From positions 310,001 through 374,000 of the forward strand of contig CAXXUZ010000002.1 in the NCBI GenBank assembly GCA_963667605.2: a stretch of DNA of 64,000 nt, read 5' to 3'. Below, piece after piece: positions 18,380 through 27,421 of this stretch. Origin of the DNA: JADLGL01 sp963667605 (GTDB lineage Bacteria; Pseudomonadota; Alphaproteobacteria; Rhizobiales; Kaistiaceae). Every line of letters starts with the position of its first letter. Position 1 is the first letter of the stretch. The position numbers and the translations under genes were made by a program. The notes below the pieces were generated by a model that ran no database searches, was not told the origin of the DNA, and worked only from the letters and a program-made list of their open reading frames with translations.

Positions 18380-19102
18380 TGCTCGGTGTGCGGCGTGCCT
18401 TTTGCCGGCCCGGGTGGCGCTGTTGCAAGAACGGTGGGTTACCGACGCTGGAATAAGAACCCAACACTCTGCAATCTTTGTTACTGGGGCATGCCCGAAG
18501 GCGGGATCGAGACCGACGTTGCAGTTATGTTTGCCGATCTGCGCGGATCAACTGCTATGGCAGAGGGGCTTGAGCCGTCTGCCTTTGCCGAGATTCTCAA
18601 TCGCTTCTACGCCCTCGCAATCGATGTGCTGGCGCCTCACCGGGCCATCATCGACAAGATGATCGGCGACGAGGTGATGGCGTTCTTCACTCATTTGGGC
18701 AGCTATGATCATCGAGCGGCCACCATATCAGCTGCTGGCGAATTGATGCGTCGTCGTTTTTCCGAGGTCTTGCCTGAAGAAAAGGTGCCCCGCCTTGGGA
18801 TCGGCCTAAACGCAGGGGAGGCTTTCGTGGGAAAAGTGGGACAGAGCACGGTCAAGGATTTCACCGCATTGGGCGACACCATCAACACGGCGGCTCGGCT
18901 TCAAGCGAAAGCTAAGGCTGGTGAGATCATAGTCAGCGAGGAACTCTACGCATCTGCGCTCACCGAATTTCCGGATGCCGAGCGGAAGGTCCTAAAACTT
19001 CGCGGCCGTAAGGAGCCAATAACGGTACGCATTCTGAGAGTCGATGAGGATCGCGATCGAGATCATTCCGGAGGTCCGCTGCGACAGCATGCAAGAGTTT
19101 GA
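18380..19102 (+). pseudogene. Class III adenylate/guanylate cyclase, 5' truncated by IS630
   Basis: Cytoplasmic cyclase that would make cAMP. The frame is open out of the IS end (RCSVCGVPFAGPGGAV ... NPTLCNLCYW), giving a four-cysteine zinc-ribbon-like leader. The catalytic domain follows: metal-binding Asp in VMFADLRGST, Lys-x-x-x-x-Asp in IIDKMIGDEVMAFF, and FTALGDTINTAARL with the Asn/Arg pair. Lys and Asp at the purine-specifying positions favour ATP as substrate. The native start and promoter are lost. A GTG at 18386 could still initiate, so residual expression is not excluded. Confidence 0.85.
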
Positions 19103-19604
19103 ACGATCGCCTTGGGCTCAAAGCCGCTGGCGCAGAATGAGGGAGTTCGTCCAAGCGCGGGGTGCACCTAGCTCGGTTTGCAGGACGTAAGGCCGAGTTT
19201 GGGAAGGGCTTTCTCTTGCGCTGCTCCGAGCCCCTGGAGGCCTGCTCCAGCGCTCGTTCACGCCTCATTTCTGAGCCCTCAATCAGCCCATATGCCGCTG
19301 TCTTCTACCGCTGCTGGTGTGGCCGCTTCGACCGAACGCAGGAAATTGCCCAATGTCATCAGACAGTCCGCCCCCTTTGGACTCCGACCGCGAACAATTC
19401 CTTAGAAAAAGGAAGCGCGCCGGGTCGACCTTCCAGACGCCAGTACGACGACTCTTTGACGAAAAACTTACCGCCATCTAGCTTTCGTCAAAGTCCAAGA
19501 TTGTCGGCTCCGACCGACCGGGCTTCCAACTAACAAGCGGCTATGGCGATTCGTCGAACCTCTCGCCTACTTTGTCGATTGGTAAGTAACCAAAGGGCTT
19601 GGGC
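19103..19604. other. Intergenic stretch, nothing recognised
   Basis: About 500 bp between the cyclase and the phosphodiesterase gene. Short frames on both strands have no motifs. The last bases contain AAGGG as ribosome site for the gene at 19605. Confidence 0.4.
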
Positions 19605-20444
19605 ATGAGCCCTCGCGACCGCCTCGAGGTTGGGAGTTTCCTTCGCACAGGGCACCGCGGCGCCCGCGGCCTGGCGCCCGAGAACACACTGGCCGGCTTT
19701 CAGCGCGGGGCAACCGAAGGCGTCGACGTCTTCGAACTCGACGTCCGCCTGAGTGCGGACGATGTGGTCGTGGTCATTCACGATGCCACCGTCGACGGCA
19801 CCACCGACTGGCGCGAATTGAACGATACGGCGGGCGAGGTCGCCCGTCTCAGCTACGCCGCGCTTACCGAACTCGACGCCGGCTATCGGTTCAGCACTGA
19901 TGGTGGAAGGATCTTTCCCTGGCGCGGGCAAGGTGAAGGCGTCCCTCGCCTGGTGGACGTGCTCGAGTCCTTCCCTGAGCACCTGTTTACCGTTGAACTC
20001 AAGGAGGCTCCGCAGACTCAATACGTTGCCAAGGTCGTCGAAGCCGTTGCCCCCTTCGCCGATCGCGTCGTGCTTGCGTCCTTTTCCCAAACAGTACTGA
20101 ACAAAGTGCGTAGCTTGGCGCCCGACTTGCTCACAAGCTTTTCGGAGGGCGAGATCCGTAACTTTTACCTGCTGACCCGAGTGGGATTGGGCCGACTCTC
20201 CCGGGCGCCAGGGGTCGTGTTCCAGGCACCGGTCTTCTCCAATTACGAACAAAACCGCGGCCTGCGCCTGGTGGATCGCCGCTTCCTGAGCGCGGCCCAT
20301 CGGCGTGGCGTTCCCGTAACTGTTTGGGTCGTCAACGACCCAGCCGAGATGCGTCGACTCATCGACGAAGGCGTCGACGGTATTACTACCGACCGCCCGG
20401 ACCTTCTCAATAAAGTCCTCGCGGGCAAGTTCGGTCCGCCTTAG
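19605..20444 (+). CDS. Glycerophosphodiester phosphodiesterase family protein
   Basis: TIM-barrel enzyme that hydrolyses deacylated phospholipids to glycerol 3-phosphate and an alcohol. 279 residues from ATG 19605. Family motifs: HRGARGLAPENTLAGF near the start, the metal-binding Glu/Asp pair and His in VFELDVRLSADDVVVVIHDA, FTVELKE in the middle, and the C-terminal VTVWVVND ... DGITTDRPDLL. No signal peptide, so cytoplasmic. It is convergent with the CBS-domain gene and may work in the same lipid turnover as the PlsC gene at 21152, though no operon links them. Confidence 0.93.
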   Translation: MSPRDRLEVGSFLRTGHRGARGLAPENTLAGFQRGATEGVDVFELDVRLSADDVVVVIHDATVDGTTDWRELNDTAGEVARLSYAALTELDAGYRFSTDGGRIFPWRGQGEGVPRLVDVLESFPEHLFTVELKEAPQTQYVAKVVEAVAPFADRVVLASFSQTVLNKVRSLAPDLLTSFSEGEIRNFYLLTRVGLGRLSRAPGVVFQAPVFSNYEQNRGLRLVDRRFLSAAHRRGVPVTVWVVNDPAEMRRLIDEGVDGITTDRPDLLNKVLAGKFGPP

Positions 20445-20506
20445 TGGTACGGAGCAAAGCAGGCCGCGAGCGTACCGCGCGGCCGGCTCCGCGGAGGGTC
20501 ACAGGA

Positions 20507-20938
20507 TCAGCGCGAGGCAATGTAGATATCGCGCAATACTCTTGTTTCAGCTTCAAGATCGTCGAGGCGGTTTTTGACGGCGTCGCCGATGCTGACCAGA
20601 CCCACAAGGAGGCTCCCATCGACGACGGGCAAGTGCCTCACGCGATGCCGTGTCATTAGCGCCATCGCTCGGTTGACATGATCCTGCGGTGCAACAGGGT
20701 GGACATCCCGTCGCATTATGTCTTTGACCGTCATCGTGGCGAATTTATCTCCGAATTGAGAGAAGCCGCTCACAATCTCGCGTTCTGATACGATCCCCAA
20801 AACGTCATCGTCCGACTTCACAACCAATGCGGCAATGCCCTTGGTGCGCATTTCGTCAGCCGCTGCCTTGACGCTAGATTCTGGCAATATGCTAAAGACT
20901 TCGGCGCCCTTGGTTTTGAGAATACTATCGATAGACAT
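20507..20938 (-). CDS. Tandem CBS-domain protein
   Basis: 143 residues made almost only of two CBS motifs: VKAAADEMRTKGIAALVVKS ... GIVSEREIV, and VNRAMALMTRHRVRHLPVVD ... GLVSIGDAV. Such stand-alone pairs bind adenine nucleotides and tune partner proteins. The C-terminus is a short helix (LDDLEAETRVLRDIYIASR). No partner is adjacent. A related but truncated CBS gene lies at 59499. Confidence 0.92.
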   Translation of the reverse strand: MSIDSILKTKGAEVFSILPESSVKAAADEMRTKGIAALVVKSDDDVLGIVSEREIVSGFSQFGDKFATMTVKDIMRRDVHPVAPQDHVNRAMALMTRHRVRHLPVVDGSLLVGLVSIGDAVKNRLDDLEAETRVLRDIYIASR

Positions 20939-21151
20939 GATCTACCTTTCGCGTTTCGGCGTAGCCCCAGGAAGGATACGGCAGGGTTCCCATTCTGGCA
21001 CCTCGGCAACCAATGGCAACCAGAACGCCCTCTGCCGCCGAGGCTGCTCGAAATCAACTGCCTGACCATGGCAACGAGAACCGGATCATCATCACGACTA
21101 GCTAGGCGCGAACAATCCGAGCGTGCTGGATCCGTCGATCGCGGGCAAGGA

Positions 21152-21955
21152 ATGAGGCGCATCGGGATAGCGCTTCGCTCAGGCCTATTCCATTTAGCCT
21201 ACTATCTGCACACCGTGGCTACATTGGTCATAGAGACCCCAATCTATTTCTTTCTACCGCAACGCGTTTGTGTTGCGGTGACAAGAGGATGGGCGCGTCG
21301 GAGCCTTTGGCTGCTTCGAGTGATCTGCCGGACCCGCGTCGAGTATCTCGGCCTGGAGAATCTGCCCGAGTCGGAATTTATCTTGGCACACAAACATCAA
21401 TCCGAACTGGAAACCCTGGCTTTGCTGGCGGTGCTGGGGAATCCGGCCTTTGTCATCAAACGCGAGCTCCTTTTCGTTCCGATCTGGGGCTTGTGGGCTT
21501 TGAAGGCGATGATGATCTTTGTCACCCGCGGAGCGGGCTCCGCCGCGCTAAAGCAGATAACCGATGGCGGCCGCCGAGCCATGAGACAAGGGCGGCCGAT
21601 CGTAATCGCCCCGGAAGGCACCCGGCGACTTCCGGGAGCATCGCCAGCCTACAAATACGGGATCGTTCATCTCTACAACGAACTCAGCATCCCAGTGGTT
21701 CCAATGGCGCTCAATTCGGGGCTTTACTGGCCTTGGTTGGGATTCTTGCGTTATCCGGGGGTGGTTGTGTTGTCGTTTTTGCCGCCGATCGCACCCGGGC
21801 GATTGGAAAATGACTTTGGTAGTCGGTTGATCGCGAAGATCGAAACCGAATGTGACCGGCTTCTGCTGGATGCGGATCGATCGCCGTTTCGTCCGCCTTT
21901 TGGGTCGGAAGCAAGCGCCCGGTTGCAGGTCCTTCGTGCCAGCGGTAGCGGCTGA
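21152..21955 (+). CDS. 1-acyl-sn-glycerol-3-phosphate acyltransferase (PlsC family)
   Basis: Inner-membrane enzyme that adds the second acyl chain to make phosphatidic acid. An N-terminal membrane helix (LAYYLHTVATLVIETPIYFF) is followed by the acyltransferase core. The catalytic motif reads KHQSELE, an HX4E version of the usual HX4D, seen in alphaproteobacterial members. It is followed by IAPEGTRRLPG and the proline-containing VVPMALNSG block. ATG 21152 is chosen; an ATG at 21068 would add 28 polar residues before the membrane helix. Confidence 0.9.
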   Translation: MRRIGIALRSGLFHLAYYLHTVATLVIETPIYFFLPQRVCVAVTRGWARRSLWLLRVICRTRVEYLGLENLPESEFILAHKHQSELETLALLAVLGNPAFVIKRELLFVPIWGLWALKAMMIFVTRGAGSAALKQITDGGRRAMRQGRPIVIAPEGTRRLPGASPAYKYGIVHLYNELSIPVVPMALNSGLYWPWLGFLRYPGVVVLSFLPPIAPGRLENDFGSRLIAKIETECDRLLLDADRSPFRPPFGSEASARLQVLRASGSG

Positions 21956-22147
21956 CAGCGCCTAACCAGGGGCGGCCGCCACGGTGCTGTGTTTCTGCGG
22001 TACGCACGATTGCCGCTAAGATGATATTTTCGGCGTGGGATGGCGATCAATGGCGGGAGATTAGACTGGACAGCCGGACGGCAAGCGCGAGGCGGCGCCT
22101 GCCACCCGTTACGACTGTACCGAAGGCGGCTCCTTTCGAACGGCCTC

Positions 22148-22489
22148 ATGGCGCTGTTGATATTCGTTCTCGGGATCGCCGTGGGGTTTCCGGCGGCGAC
22201 TCTAGGGGTCGGTTTCCTGGTCGACAACGCTGTGCCGATGCTGGGCGCTCTGATGGCGGTGCCCGTCATCGTGCTCGCGATCACCGGTGCACTCTTCGCC
22301 TATTGCTGGGTTGAGGACATCCCCGAAATGGTCAGGTGTCCCCGAGGCAGGCTTGCTGCCAATGAAATGATGAGGCTCTGCCACCTGCCGGGCAATGTCA
22401 CGGTATCAGCACCGTCGAGCCGGTCGTACCCCGGCCTTCAAGAGCACGATGCGCTTCAGCGGCCTTGGCCAGCGGAAATGTTTGGTTGA
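22148..22489 (+). CDS. Possible small membrane protein
   Basis: Two strongly hydrophobic stretches (ALLIFVLGIAVGFPAATLGV; LGALMAVPVIVLAITGALFA) follow an ATG at 22148. The last 90 bases run antisense into the 3' end of the quinone oxidoreductase gene, so the frame may be a truncated or chance reading beyond about 22350. No family recognised. Confidence 0.3.
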   Translation: MALLIFVLGIAVGFPAATLGVGFLVDNAVPMLGALMAVPVIVLAITGALFAYCWVEDIPEMVRCPRGRLAANEMMRLCHLPGNVTVSAPSSRSYPGLQEHDALQRPWPAEMFG

Positions 22490-22699
22490 CCGCGACCCGA
22501 ATGCCGCCATTGGTGATTGCCTCAAACAGGACCGTTGCCGCCGCTTCCAACTCGCCTCGTTCGGCGATGTAGTCGAATAGCGTCGGCCTAGTCACGAATA
22601 GCGAGCCTTTACGCATCAGCAACAAAGGACTGAACTCCGGTATCGGCCCCGACGATTGGCCAAAAGTAACCCACATGCCTCTCATCTTGAGCGCGTCAA

Positions 22700-22707
22700 G
22701 GGAACCT
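22700..22707. repeat. 8-bp target duplication of the IS1 element (left); right copy 25046-25053
   Basis: GGGAACCT occurs directly on both sides of the element (22700-22707 and 25046-25053). An 8-9 bp duplication is characteristic of IS1-family transposition and shows that the entire 2.3-kb unit moved as one. Confidence 0.9.
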
Positions 22708-22716
22708 GGTAGTGTC

Positions 22717-23540
22717 CTAATTTGAGGTATGGTCCACCAATTCCTCAAGCGACCATAGCCGGTCGCTCACACTGGCTGCCATAGCTGGGGTGCAGCGTAG
22801 CGTCTTGTGTAGGCGCACGAAGTTGTAATGCACAAAGTGCAGGGCTACCGCAGCTTCAAGGTTTTCCAGCTTCTTGCTGAACGCATTTGTTAGCCGCGTG
22901 AAGCGGCGCATGCTCATCCGCATGGTCAAATTCTGGCGCTCAACAAGGCTGGTTGAAATATGTCTGCGGTCAGGGTTTCCGGCCACCACGATCTTTTTTG
23001 GCTCACAACGCGGGGAGGCGCGTACCGACCGGGGCCTATTGGTTCTGCGTCATAGAATTTAACCACTTGCCCGTAATCGACATCTGCACCGAAGGCCCGC
23101 TCGACTGCATCAACATAGCTACTCAGTGCATCGCTCGAAATCTGGACTCGGTTGTCTAGACAACCGGAAAGATCGTCCATAAATGCCACCGCATTCTTAC
23201 GTGTTCGCTTCCCAACGAGATGGGTCGGGACGAGCTTGGTATCGGGATCGAGCGCCACGAACGTCCACTGGTCGCCCAGGCGGGAACGATCATCCCCCGG
23301 CTTTAGCTGGGCCTGCTTCTTGCCTACATAGCTCCATATCTCGTCAACCTGTAGCCGTTGGCACGAGAGGTCGCGCATTTCCTCGCCCATGAGCTTTGCG
23401 CAGCCATCCCCCACCTCCACCATGAGGCGCATGATCGTGTCGCGATGAGTGTTGGTCATGCGCTCAGTCGAACGGATCGAATTGCCCTCGACGAGACAGT
23501 GAATAATCTGGGTGCGGCGGGCGAGCGGTACGCGGTTCAT
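22717..23540 (-). CDS. IS1-family transposase in two frames
   Basis: ATG 23540 opens MNRVPLARRTQIIHCLVEGN with an HTH, then LQVDEIWSYVGKKQAQ, DQWTFVALDPDTKLVPTHLV and FMDDLSGCLDNRVQISSD, the DDE core of IS1-type transposases. At a run of six A near 22990 the frame changes. The second frame continues VVAGNPDRRHISTSLVERQN, FTRLTNAFSKKLENL and LHKTLRCTPAMAA. Seven A would join them. Either a base was lost, or the A-run is a slippage site that produces the full protein. Confidence 0.85.
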
Positions 23541-23687
23541 AACGGCATCCTTAGTTGTCAGCGACCATTTTACCGAGAATCGTCTCGTCAATCAACGAGA
23601 AAGTTGACGCCATCCGTAGAAATATGCCATAAGGACGACCATGGCTTAAACGAGACCTGACTTTTCATGGGCAGGAGGTACCTAAGA

Positions 23688-24506
23688 ATGGACACATCAG
23701 ATTTGACGGCAGCCGCCGGTGACGAGATTAACGACGAGCGGACGGCGGCCCCGCGCATTAGGTCGAAGATATCGTTTGTGTACAACGATCTTGAGGCGGC
23801 AGTAGGCCTGGCCAGCAAGCTTCAATCAACCGCCGGAACGACCTGCCGAGTAAAGCAGTTAGCGAGCTGGATGAACCAAACCGCCGCTGGCGGCACGTTC
23901 CGCTCCATTCTCGGGGCAGCAAGATCGTTTGGTCTAGTGGAGACGCAGCATGGGGGGATTGTATCTCTGACGAGGCTCGGTCGAAACGTCCTCGATGATG
24001 CCGAACGCTCCAATGCGCTCGCTGAGGCGTTCTTGAGCGTACCTCTCCATGCGGAGATGTATGAGCAGTATCAGGGGAATTCCTTACCACCACCAGCTGC
24101 GGTCGAGCGGCACATGGAAGGTCTTGGCGTCCCGCCAAAGCAGAAGGAGCGTGCGCGACAGACATTCACGAAGTCAGCCCACTTTGCTGGGTTCATTGAA
24201 TCGTCAACCGAGCGGTTCATACGACCCGCTACAGCAGATGTGCCCGCTGCGTCAGCGTCAGAACTGCCAAAGGCCGGCGGTGACGGTAACGGTGGAGGAC
24301 TTAATCTCGACCCGCTCCTGGTGGCGTTGCTGGAAAAGATACCGGCTGTCAAAGAAAAGTGGCCGGAGGGTAAGCGAGTCCGATGGTTTAGAACGTTCGC
24401 GATGAATGTAAGCCAGATTTACGATACGGAAGACGAGGCGGTCGATCTCGTGATCACAGTTGAGCCTGACAAAAACGAACTTCAACAGGTTAGGGCCACA
24501 GAATAA
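23688..24506 (+). CDS. IS1 passenger gene 1, winged-helix-like (DUF5343-like) protein
   Basis: 272 residues from ATG 23688, with GGAGG about 9 bases upstream; an ATG at 23667 precedes that site and is unlikely. The middle reads CRVKQLASWMNQTAAGGTFR, SILGAARSFGLVETQHGGIV and VERHMEGLGVPPKQKERARQ. This is a pattern I associate with DUF5343-type winged-helix proteins. The C-terminal 40 residues are rich in Glu/Asp/Val and may form a separate small domain. Divergent from the transposase. Function unknown; DNA binding is likely by fold. Confidence 0.6.
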   Translation: MDTSDLTAAAGDEINDERTAAPRIRSKISFVYNDLEAAVGLASKLQSTAGTTCRVKQLASWMNQTAAGGTFRSILGAARSFGLVETQHGGIVSLTRLGRNVLDDAERSNALAEAFLSVPLHAEMYEQYQGNSLPPPAAVERHMEGLGVPPKQKERARQTFTKSAHFAGFIESSTERFIRPATADVPAASASELPKAGGDGNGGGLNLDPLLVALLEKIPAVKEKWPEGKRVRWFRTFAMNVSQIYDTEDEAVDLVITVEPDKNELQQVRATE

Positions 24507-24625
24507 TCTGTGGCCCCAATACTTTTGGCGGTTGGCGACCGCTACACCAAAGCCGGGGAACAGCCCGGAGAAAGGTAGGTGCTCTATGCGGAAAGACCGC
24601 ATGAAAAAACCGTAACGGCGGTTAA

Positions 24626-24660
24626 GCCACTTCTCTAGACTAGCCCTCTAGGGGAGTGGC
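24626..24660 (+). terminator. Stem-loop between the two IS1 passenger genes
   Basis: GCCACTTCTCTAG pairs with CTAGGGGAGTGGC around a short loop (13 positions, including G-U pairs). No T run follows, so it is a weak terminator at best; it may instead be an RNA structural element of the IS. Confidence 0.35.
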
Positions 24661-24712
24661 AGCCGCCATTGTAACAGATAGGTCTCCAGTTTGGAATCCC
24701 TTAGGTAGGGCT

Positions 24713-25018
24713 ATGCCAGAATCTGATATAGATCAATTGCGACATGCGGTTGAAAGCCAACATGGCGGCACAGCCACGCTTACCGGCTCGGTCCCCGTCA
24801 AGGAGACGTACGAGGGCCAAACCGTATGGGAAGGGGTTGTCCACATCTTCAATCTTGATGACCACCCCAGCGCCACCATCGCCTATGCCTGGTCTTCGCC
24901 CATCCAGGGAAGCAACAAACGGCGGTTCTTTGCTGTGCTGCATCTAGGCGGGATCAGAAGCCCACAAGATGCCGTGCGGGCTGCTATCGTCGAGGAACAT
25001 CGACCAGCCCTTTCGTAG
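24713..25018 (+). CDS. IS1 passenger gene 2, hypothetical protein
   Basis: 101 residues: MPESDIDQLRHAVESQHGGT, VPVKETYEGQTVWEGVVHIF, then AYAWSSPIQGSNKRRFFAVL. Soluble, mixed alpha/beta composition with several conserved-looking aromatic residues. It ends 27 bp before the right IS end, so it is an integral part of the transposing unit. Not recognised as any known family. Confidence 0.65.
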   Translation: MPESDIDQLRHAVESQHGGTATLTGSVPVKETYEGQTVWEGVVHIFNLDDHPSATIAYAWSSPIQGSNKRRFFAVLHLGGIRSPQDAVRAAIVEEHRPALS

Positions 25019-25803
25019 CGCTGAAGATCAAATTAGGACACTACCGGGAACCTGGAAAGGTATCCCTGCCAACCGAATCATAGGCCACGTCGGCGCCGCG
25101 GCCATTGGTTGATCTCGCCGACTCGCTCGCGAAATCCTCGGTGTTGTAGTTGATCGCGTGATGACAGCCATTCGCCCGCGCGAGCGTTGCCTTGGCGTCC
25201 GATCCGACGGTCCCGATGACCCTCGCCCCAAGCGCATTGGCCCATTGGCATGCAATAAGTCCAACACCACCGGCAGCGGCATGAAACAAAACATCATGCC
25301 CGGGCCCAACCGGGAATATGCGCCGCAACAGATACTCCGCGGTCAAACCTTTGAGCATCGCAGCGGCGGCGGTCGCATCATCAATCGCATCGGGCAATTT
25401 CACCAGCCGATCGGCGGGGATCAGGCGGCTCTCGCAATAGGAACCGAGCACACCGGCATAGGCGACCCGGTCGCCCGGTTTCAGGCCTTCGATCGCCTTA
25501 CCCACCGCCTCGACGATCCCCGCTCCCTCGCTGCCGGGATGAAGGGACGATCGACGGGATAAAGCCCGCTCCGTCGGTAGACGTCGATGAAATTGACGCC
25601 GATCGCGGTGTGCCTCAGCCTTACATCATCAGGCCCGGGGGGACCCAAGTCGATCCCTTCCCAGATGAGGGCCTCTGGCCCACCGGTATCGTGCACTCGG
25701 ATTGCCTGGATCATTCCAGCCTGCGCTGCCACCGTGAAAGCAGCGTGTTCTAACGAGGTTTCCGCGAAGAGCAATCACTCCAGTTGTTCGACACTCTGCC
25801 AGC

Positions 25804-25825
25804 CCGTATTGGAAGAATGAGGGCA
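25804..25825. repeat. 22-bp direct repeat, left copy, flanking IS3
   Basis: The 22 bases immediately before the IS3 left end are identical to the 22 bases immediately after its right end (27341-27362). IS3 elements normally duplicate only 3-5 bp. Confidence 0.9.
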
Positions 25826-25912
25826 GTGTCCGGCGTCAGCGCCCCTGGGACAGATTGGGCGGATTGAACAAGAGAGGGTTTCTGGCTCATCTTAACCCAC
25901 GAGGGATTGAAG

Positions 25913-26287
25913 ATGAGACGGAACACCAATCACCAGAAAGCATCGGCCGAGAAGGTCGTGAAGGACATCCGGCGGGCGACTCGTCGGCAGTTCGGCGCCG
26001 AAGAGAAGATCCGGATCGTTCTGGAGGGCCTGCGCGGCGAGGACAGTATCGCTGAGCTGTGTCGCCGTGAGGGGATCAACCAGAACCTCTATTACCGCTG
26101 GTCGAAGGACTTCCTGGAGGCCGGGAAGAAGCGCCTGGCGGGTGACACTGCCCGTGAGGCTACCTCCGATGAGGTCCGGCATCTTCGCAGTGAGGCACTG
26201 GCACTCAAGGAGGCCGTTGCTGACCTGACGCTGGACAACCGTCTACTCAAAAAAAGCATGATCGCGGATGGGGGAGAGGAGGCATGA
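25913..26287 (+). CDS. IS3 transposase OrfA
   Basis: 124-residue HTH protein (RIVLEGLRGEDSIAELCRRE; LYYRWSKDF) with a C-terminal coiled-coil helix. ATG 25913 follows GAGGG. Seven A at 26249-26255 lie near the end. In the -1 frame the sequence stays open into orfB, so an OrfAB fusion by frameshifting is possible, as in other IS3 elements. Confidence 0.92.
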   Translation: MRRNTNHQKASAEKVVKDIRRATRRQFGAEEKIRIVLEGLRGEDSIAELCRREGINQNLYYRWSKDFLEAGKKRLAGDTAREATSDEVRHLRSEALALKEAVADLTLDNRLLKKSMIADGGEEA

Positions 26288-27264
26288 GGTATCCACTATC
26301 GGAGAAGCTGGAGATCATCCGGCTGGTTGAGCGATCCCATCTGCCGGCCAAGCGCACGCTGGCGCAGTTGGGCATTCCCCGCACCTCGTTTTATCGCTGG
26401 TACGACCGCTGTCTGACCGGCGGACCGGAGGCCCTGGAGGACCGCCGCTCGCGGCCTGGCCAAGTCTGGAACCGTATCCCCGATGAGGTGAGAGACCGGA
26501 TCGTACAGCTGGCGCTGGACGAGACGGATCTGTCGCCGCGGGAACTGGCTGTCCGGTTCACAGACACAGAGGGCTACTTTGTATCGGAATCCTCGGTTTA
26601 TCGACTGCTCAAGGCCCATGATCTGATCACCAGCCCGGCCTTTATCGTCCTCAAGGCGTCCGACGAGTTCCAGGACAAGACCACGGCGCCAAACCAGCTC
26701 TGGCAGACCGACTTCACTTACCTCAAGGTCATTGATTGGGGCTGGTTCTACCTCTCCACCGTGCTCGACGACTTCTCGCGCACCATTATCGCGTGGAAGC
26801 TCTGCACCACGATGAAGGCCGAGGACGTCACCGATACGCTGGAACTGGCGCTCAAGGCGTCAGGTCGCGATCGGGCAACGGTCATTCACAAGCCACGGCT
26901 CCTGTCTGACAACGGCTCCAGCTACATCGCCGACGATCTGGCCAAATGGCTCGACGACCGCGATATGGAGCACATTCGCGGCGCTCCCTATCATCCGCAA
27001 ACCCAGGGCAAGATCGAGCGTTGGCATCAAACCCTGAAGAACCGCATCCTTTTGGAAAATTACTATCTGCCTGGCGACTTGGAGACACAGATCGAGGCCT
27101 TCGTCGGCCACTACAATTATCACCGCTACCACGAGAGCCTGGGCAACCTCACGCCGGCCGATGTCTACTTCGGGCGCGGCCAGACCATCCTGTTGAAAAG
27201 AGAAAAGATCAAACAAAAGACGCTACAAACCCGGCGCTTGCAATACCGCAAAACCGCCGCATAA
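26284..27264 (+). CDS. IS3 transposase OrfB
   Basis: 326-residue catalytic subunit with the DDE residues in LWQTDFTYLKV, LLSDNGSSY and GKIERWHQTL. ATG overlaps the orfA stop. Differs from copy 1 by a Cys for Tyr in the N-terminal region (WYDRCLTGG). Intact. Confidence 0.95.
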   Translation: MRYPLSEKLEIIRLVERSHLPAKRTLAQLGIPRTSFYRWYDRCLTGGPEALEDRRSRPGQVWNRIPDEVRDRIVQLALDETDLSPRELAVRFTDTEGYFVSESSVYRLLKAHDLITSPAFIVLKASDEFQDKTTAPNQLWQTDFTYLKVIDWGWFYLSTVLDDFSRTIIAWKLCTTMKAEDVTDTLELALKASGRDRATVIHKPRLLSDNGSSYIADDLAKWLDDRDMEHIRGAPYHPQTQGKIERWHQTLKNRILLENYYLPGDLETQIEAFVGHYNYHRYHESLGNLTPADVYFGRGQTILLKREKIKQKTLQTRRLQYRKTAA

Positions 27265-27340
27265 AATGACCAACCAGATGGGCCGAACCCTCTCTTAAAT
27301 CAGGCCGCTCATCGGTTCCAAATTACCTGACGACGGACAC

Positions 27341-27362
27341 CCGTATTGGAAGAATGAGGGCA
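27341..27362. repeat. 22-bp direct repeat, right copy, flanking IS3
   Basis: Exact repeat of 25804-25825; it starts CCGTATTGGAAG and ends GAGGGCA. Confidence 0.9.
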
Positions 27363-27421
27363 TCTAGGTCGCGGCGTCGGCGCTCCGGGCCGGCGAGCGA
27401 TCAAGCGAGTGAGGTCTTGGG

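Larger units (their letters stand above)
22708..25045. mobile_element. IS1-family element of 2338 bp with two passenger genes
   Basis: The inverted repeats are GGTAGTGTCCTAATTTGA at both ends, inside an 8-bp target duplication. It carries a transposase on the minus strand and two plus-strand genes unrelated to transposition. Ordinary IS1 elements are about 0.8 kb, so two thirds of this unit is cargo. It disrupts the quinone oxidoreductase gene. Confidence 0.9.
22398..25714 (-). pseudogene. NADPH:quinone oxidoreductase (Qor-like), split by IS1 element and frameshifted
   Basis: Zinc-less MDR-superfamily quinone reductase. The N-terminal part (MIQAIRVHDTGGPEALIWEG ... GVNFIDVYRRSGLYP) starts at 25714. 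A missing base near 25535 shifts the frame before GKAIEGLKPGDRVAYAG and the NADP-binding HAAAGGVGLIACQWA. The gene is then interrupted after DTFPGS by the IS1-type element. It resumes at 22707 with LDALKMRGMWVTFGQSSG and ends PLAKAAEAHRALEGR...GSTVLIP. Removing the IS restores continuity except for the frameshift. Confidence 0.9.
25826..27340 (+). mobile_element. IS3-family element, copy 2 (1515 bp, intact)
   Basis: Bounded by GTGTCCG inverted repeats (GTGTCCGGCGTCAG left, GTGTCCGTCGTCAG right). It encodes overlapping orfA and orfB and serves as the reference copy for the interrupted element at 9770 and the partial one at 63249. It lies just upstream of the broken quinone oxidoreductase gene. 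Confidence 0.95.

Noticed and set aside
22040..22147. Longer N-terminal version of the small membrane frame at 22148
   Set aside because: The added part is Arg/Gly-rich without ribosome site and looks like out-of-frame sequence.
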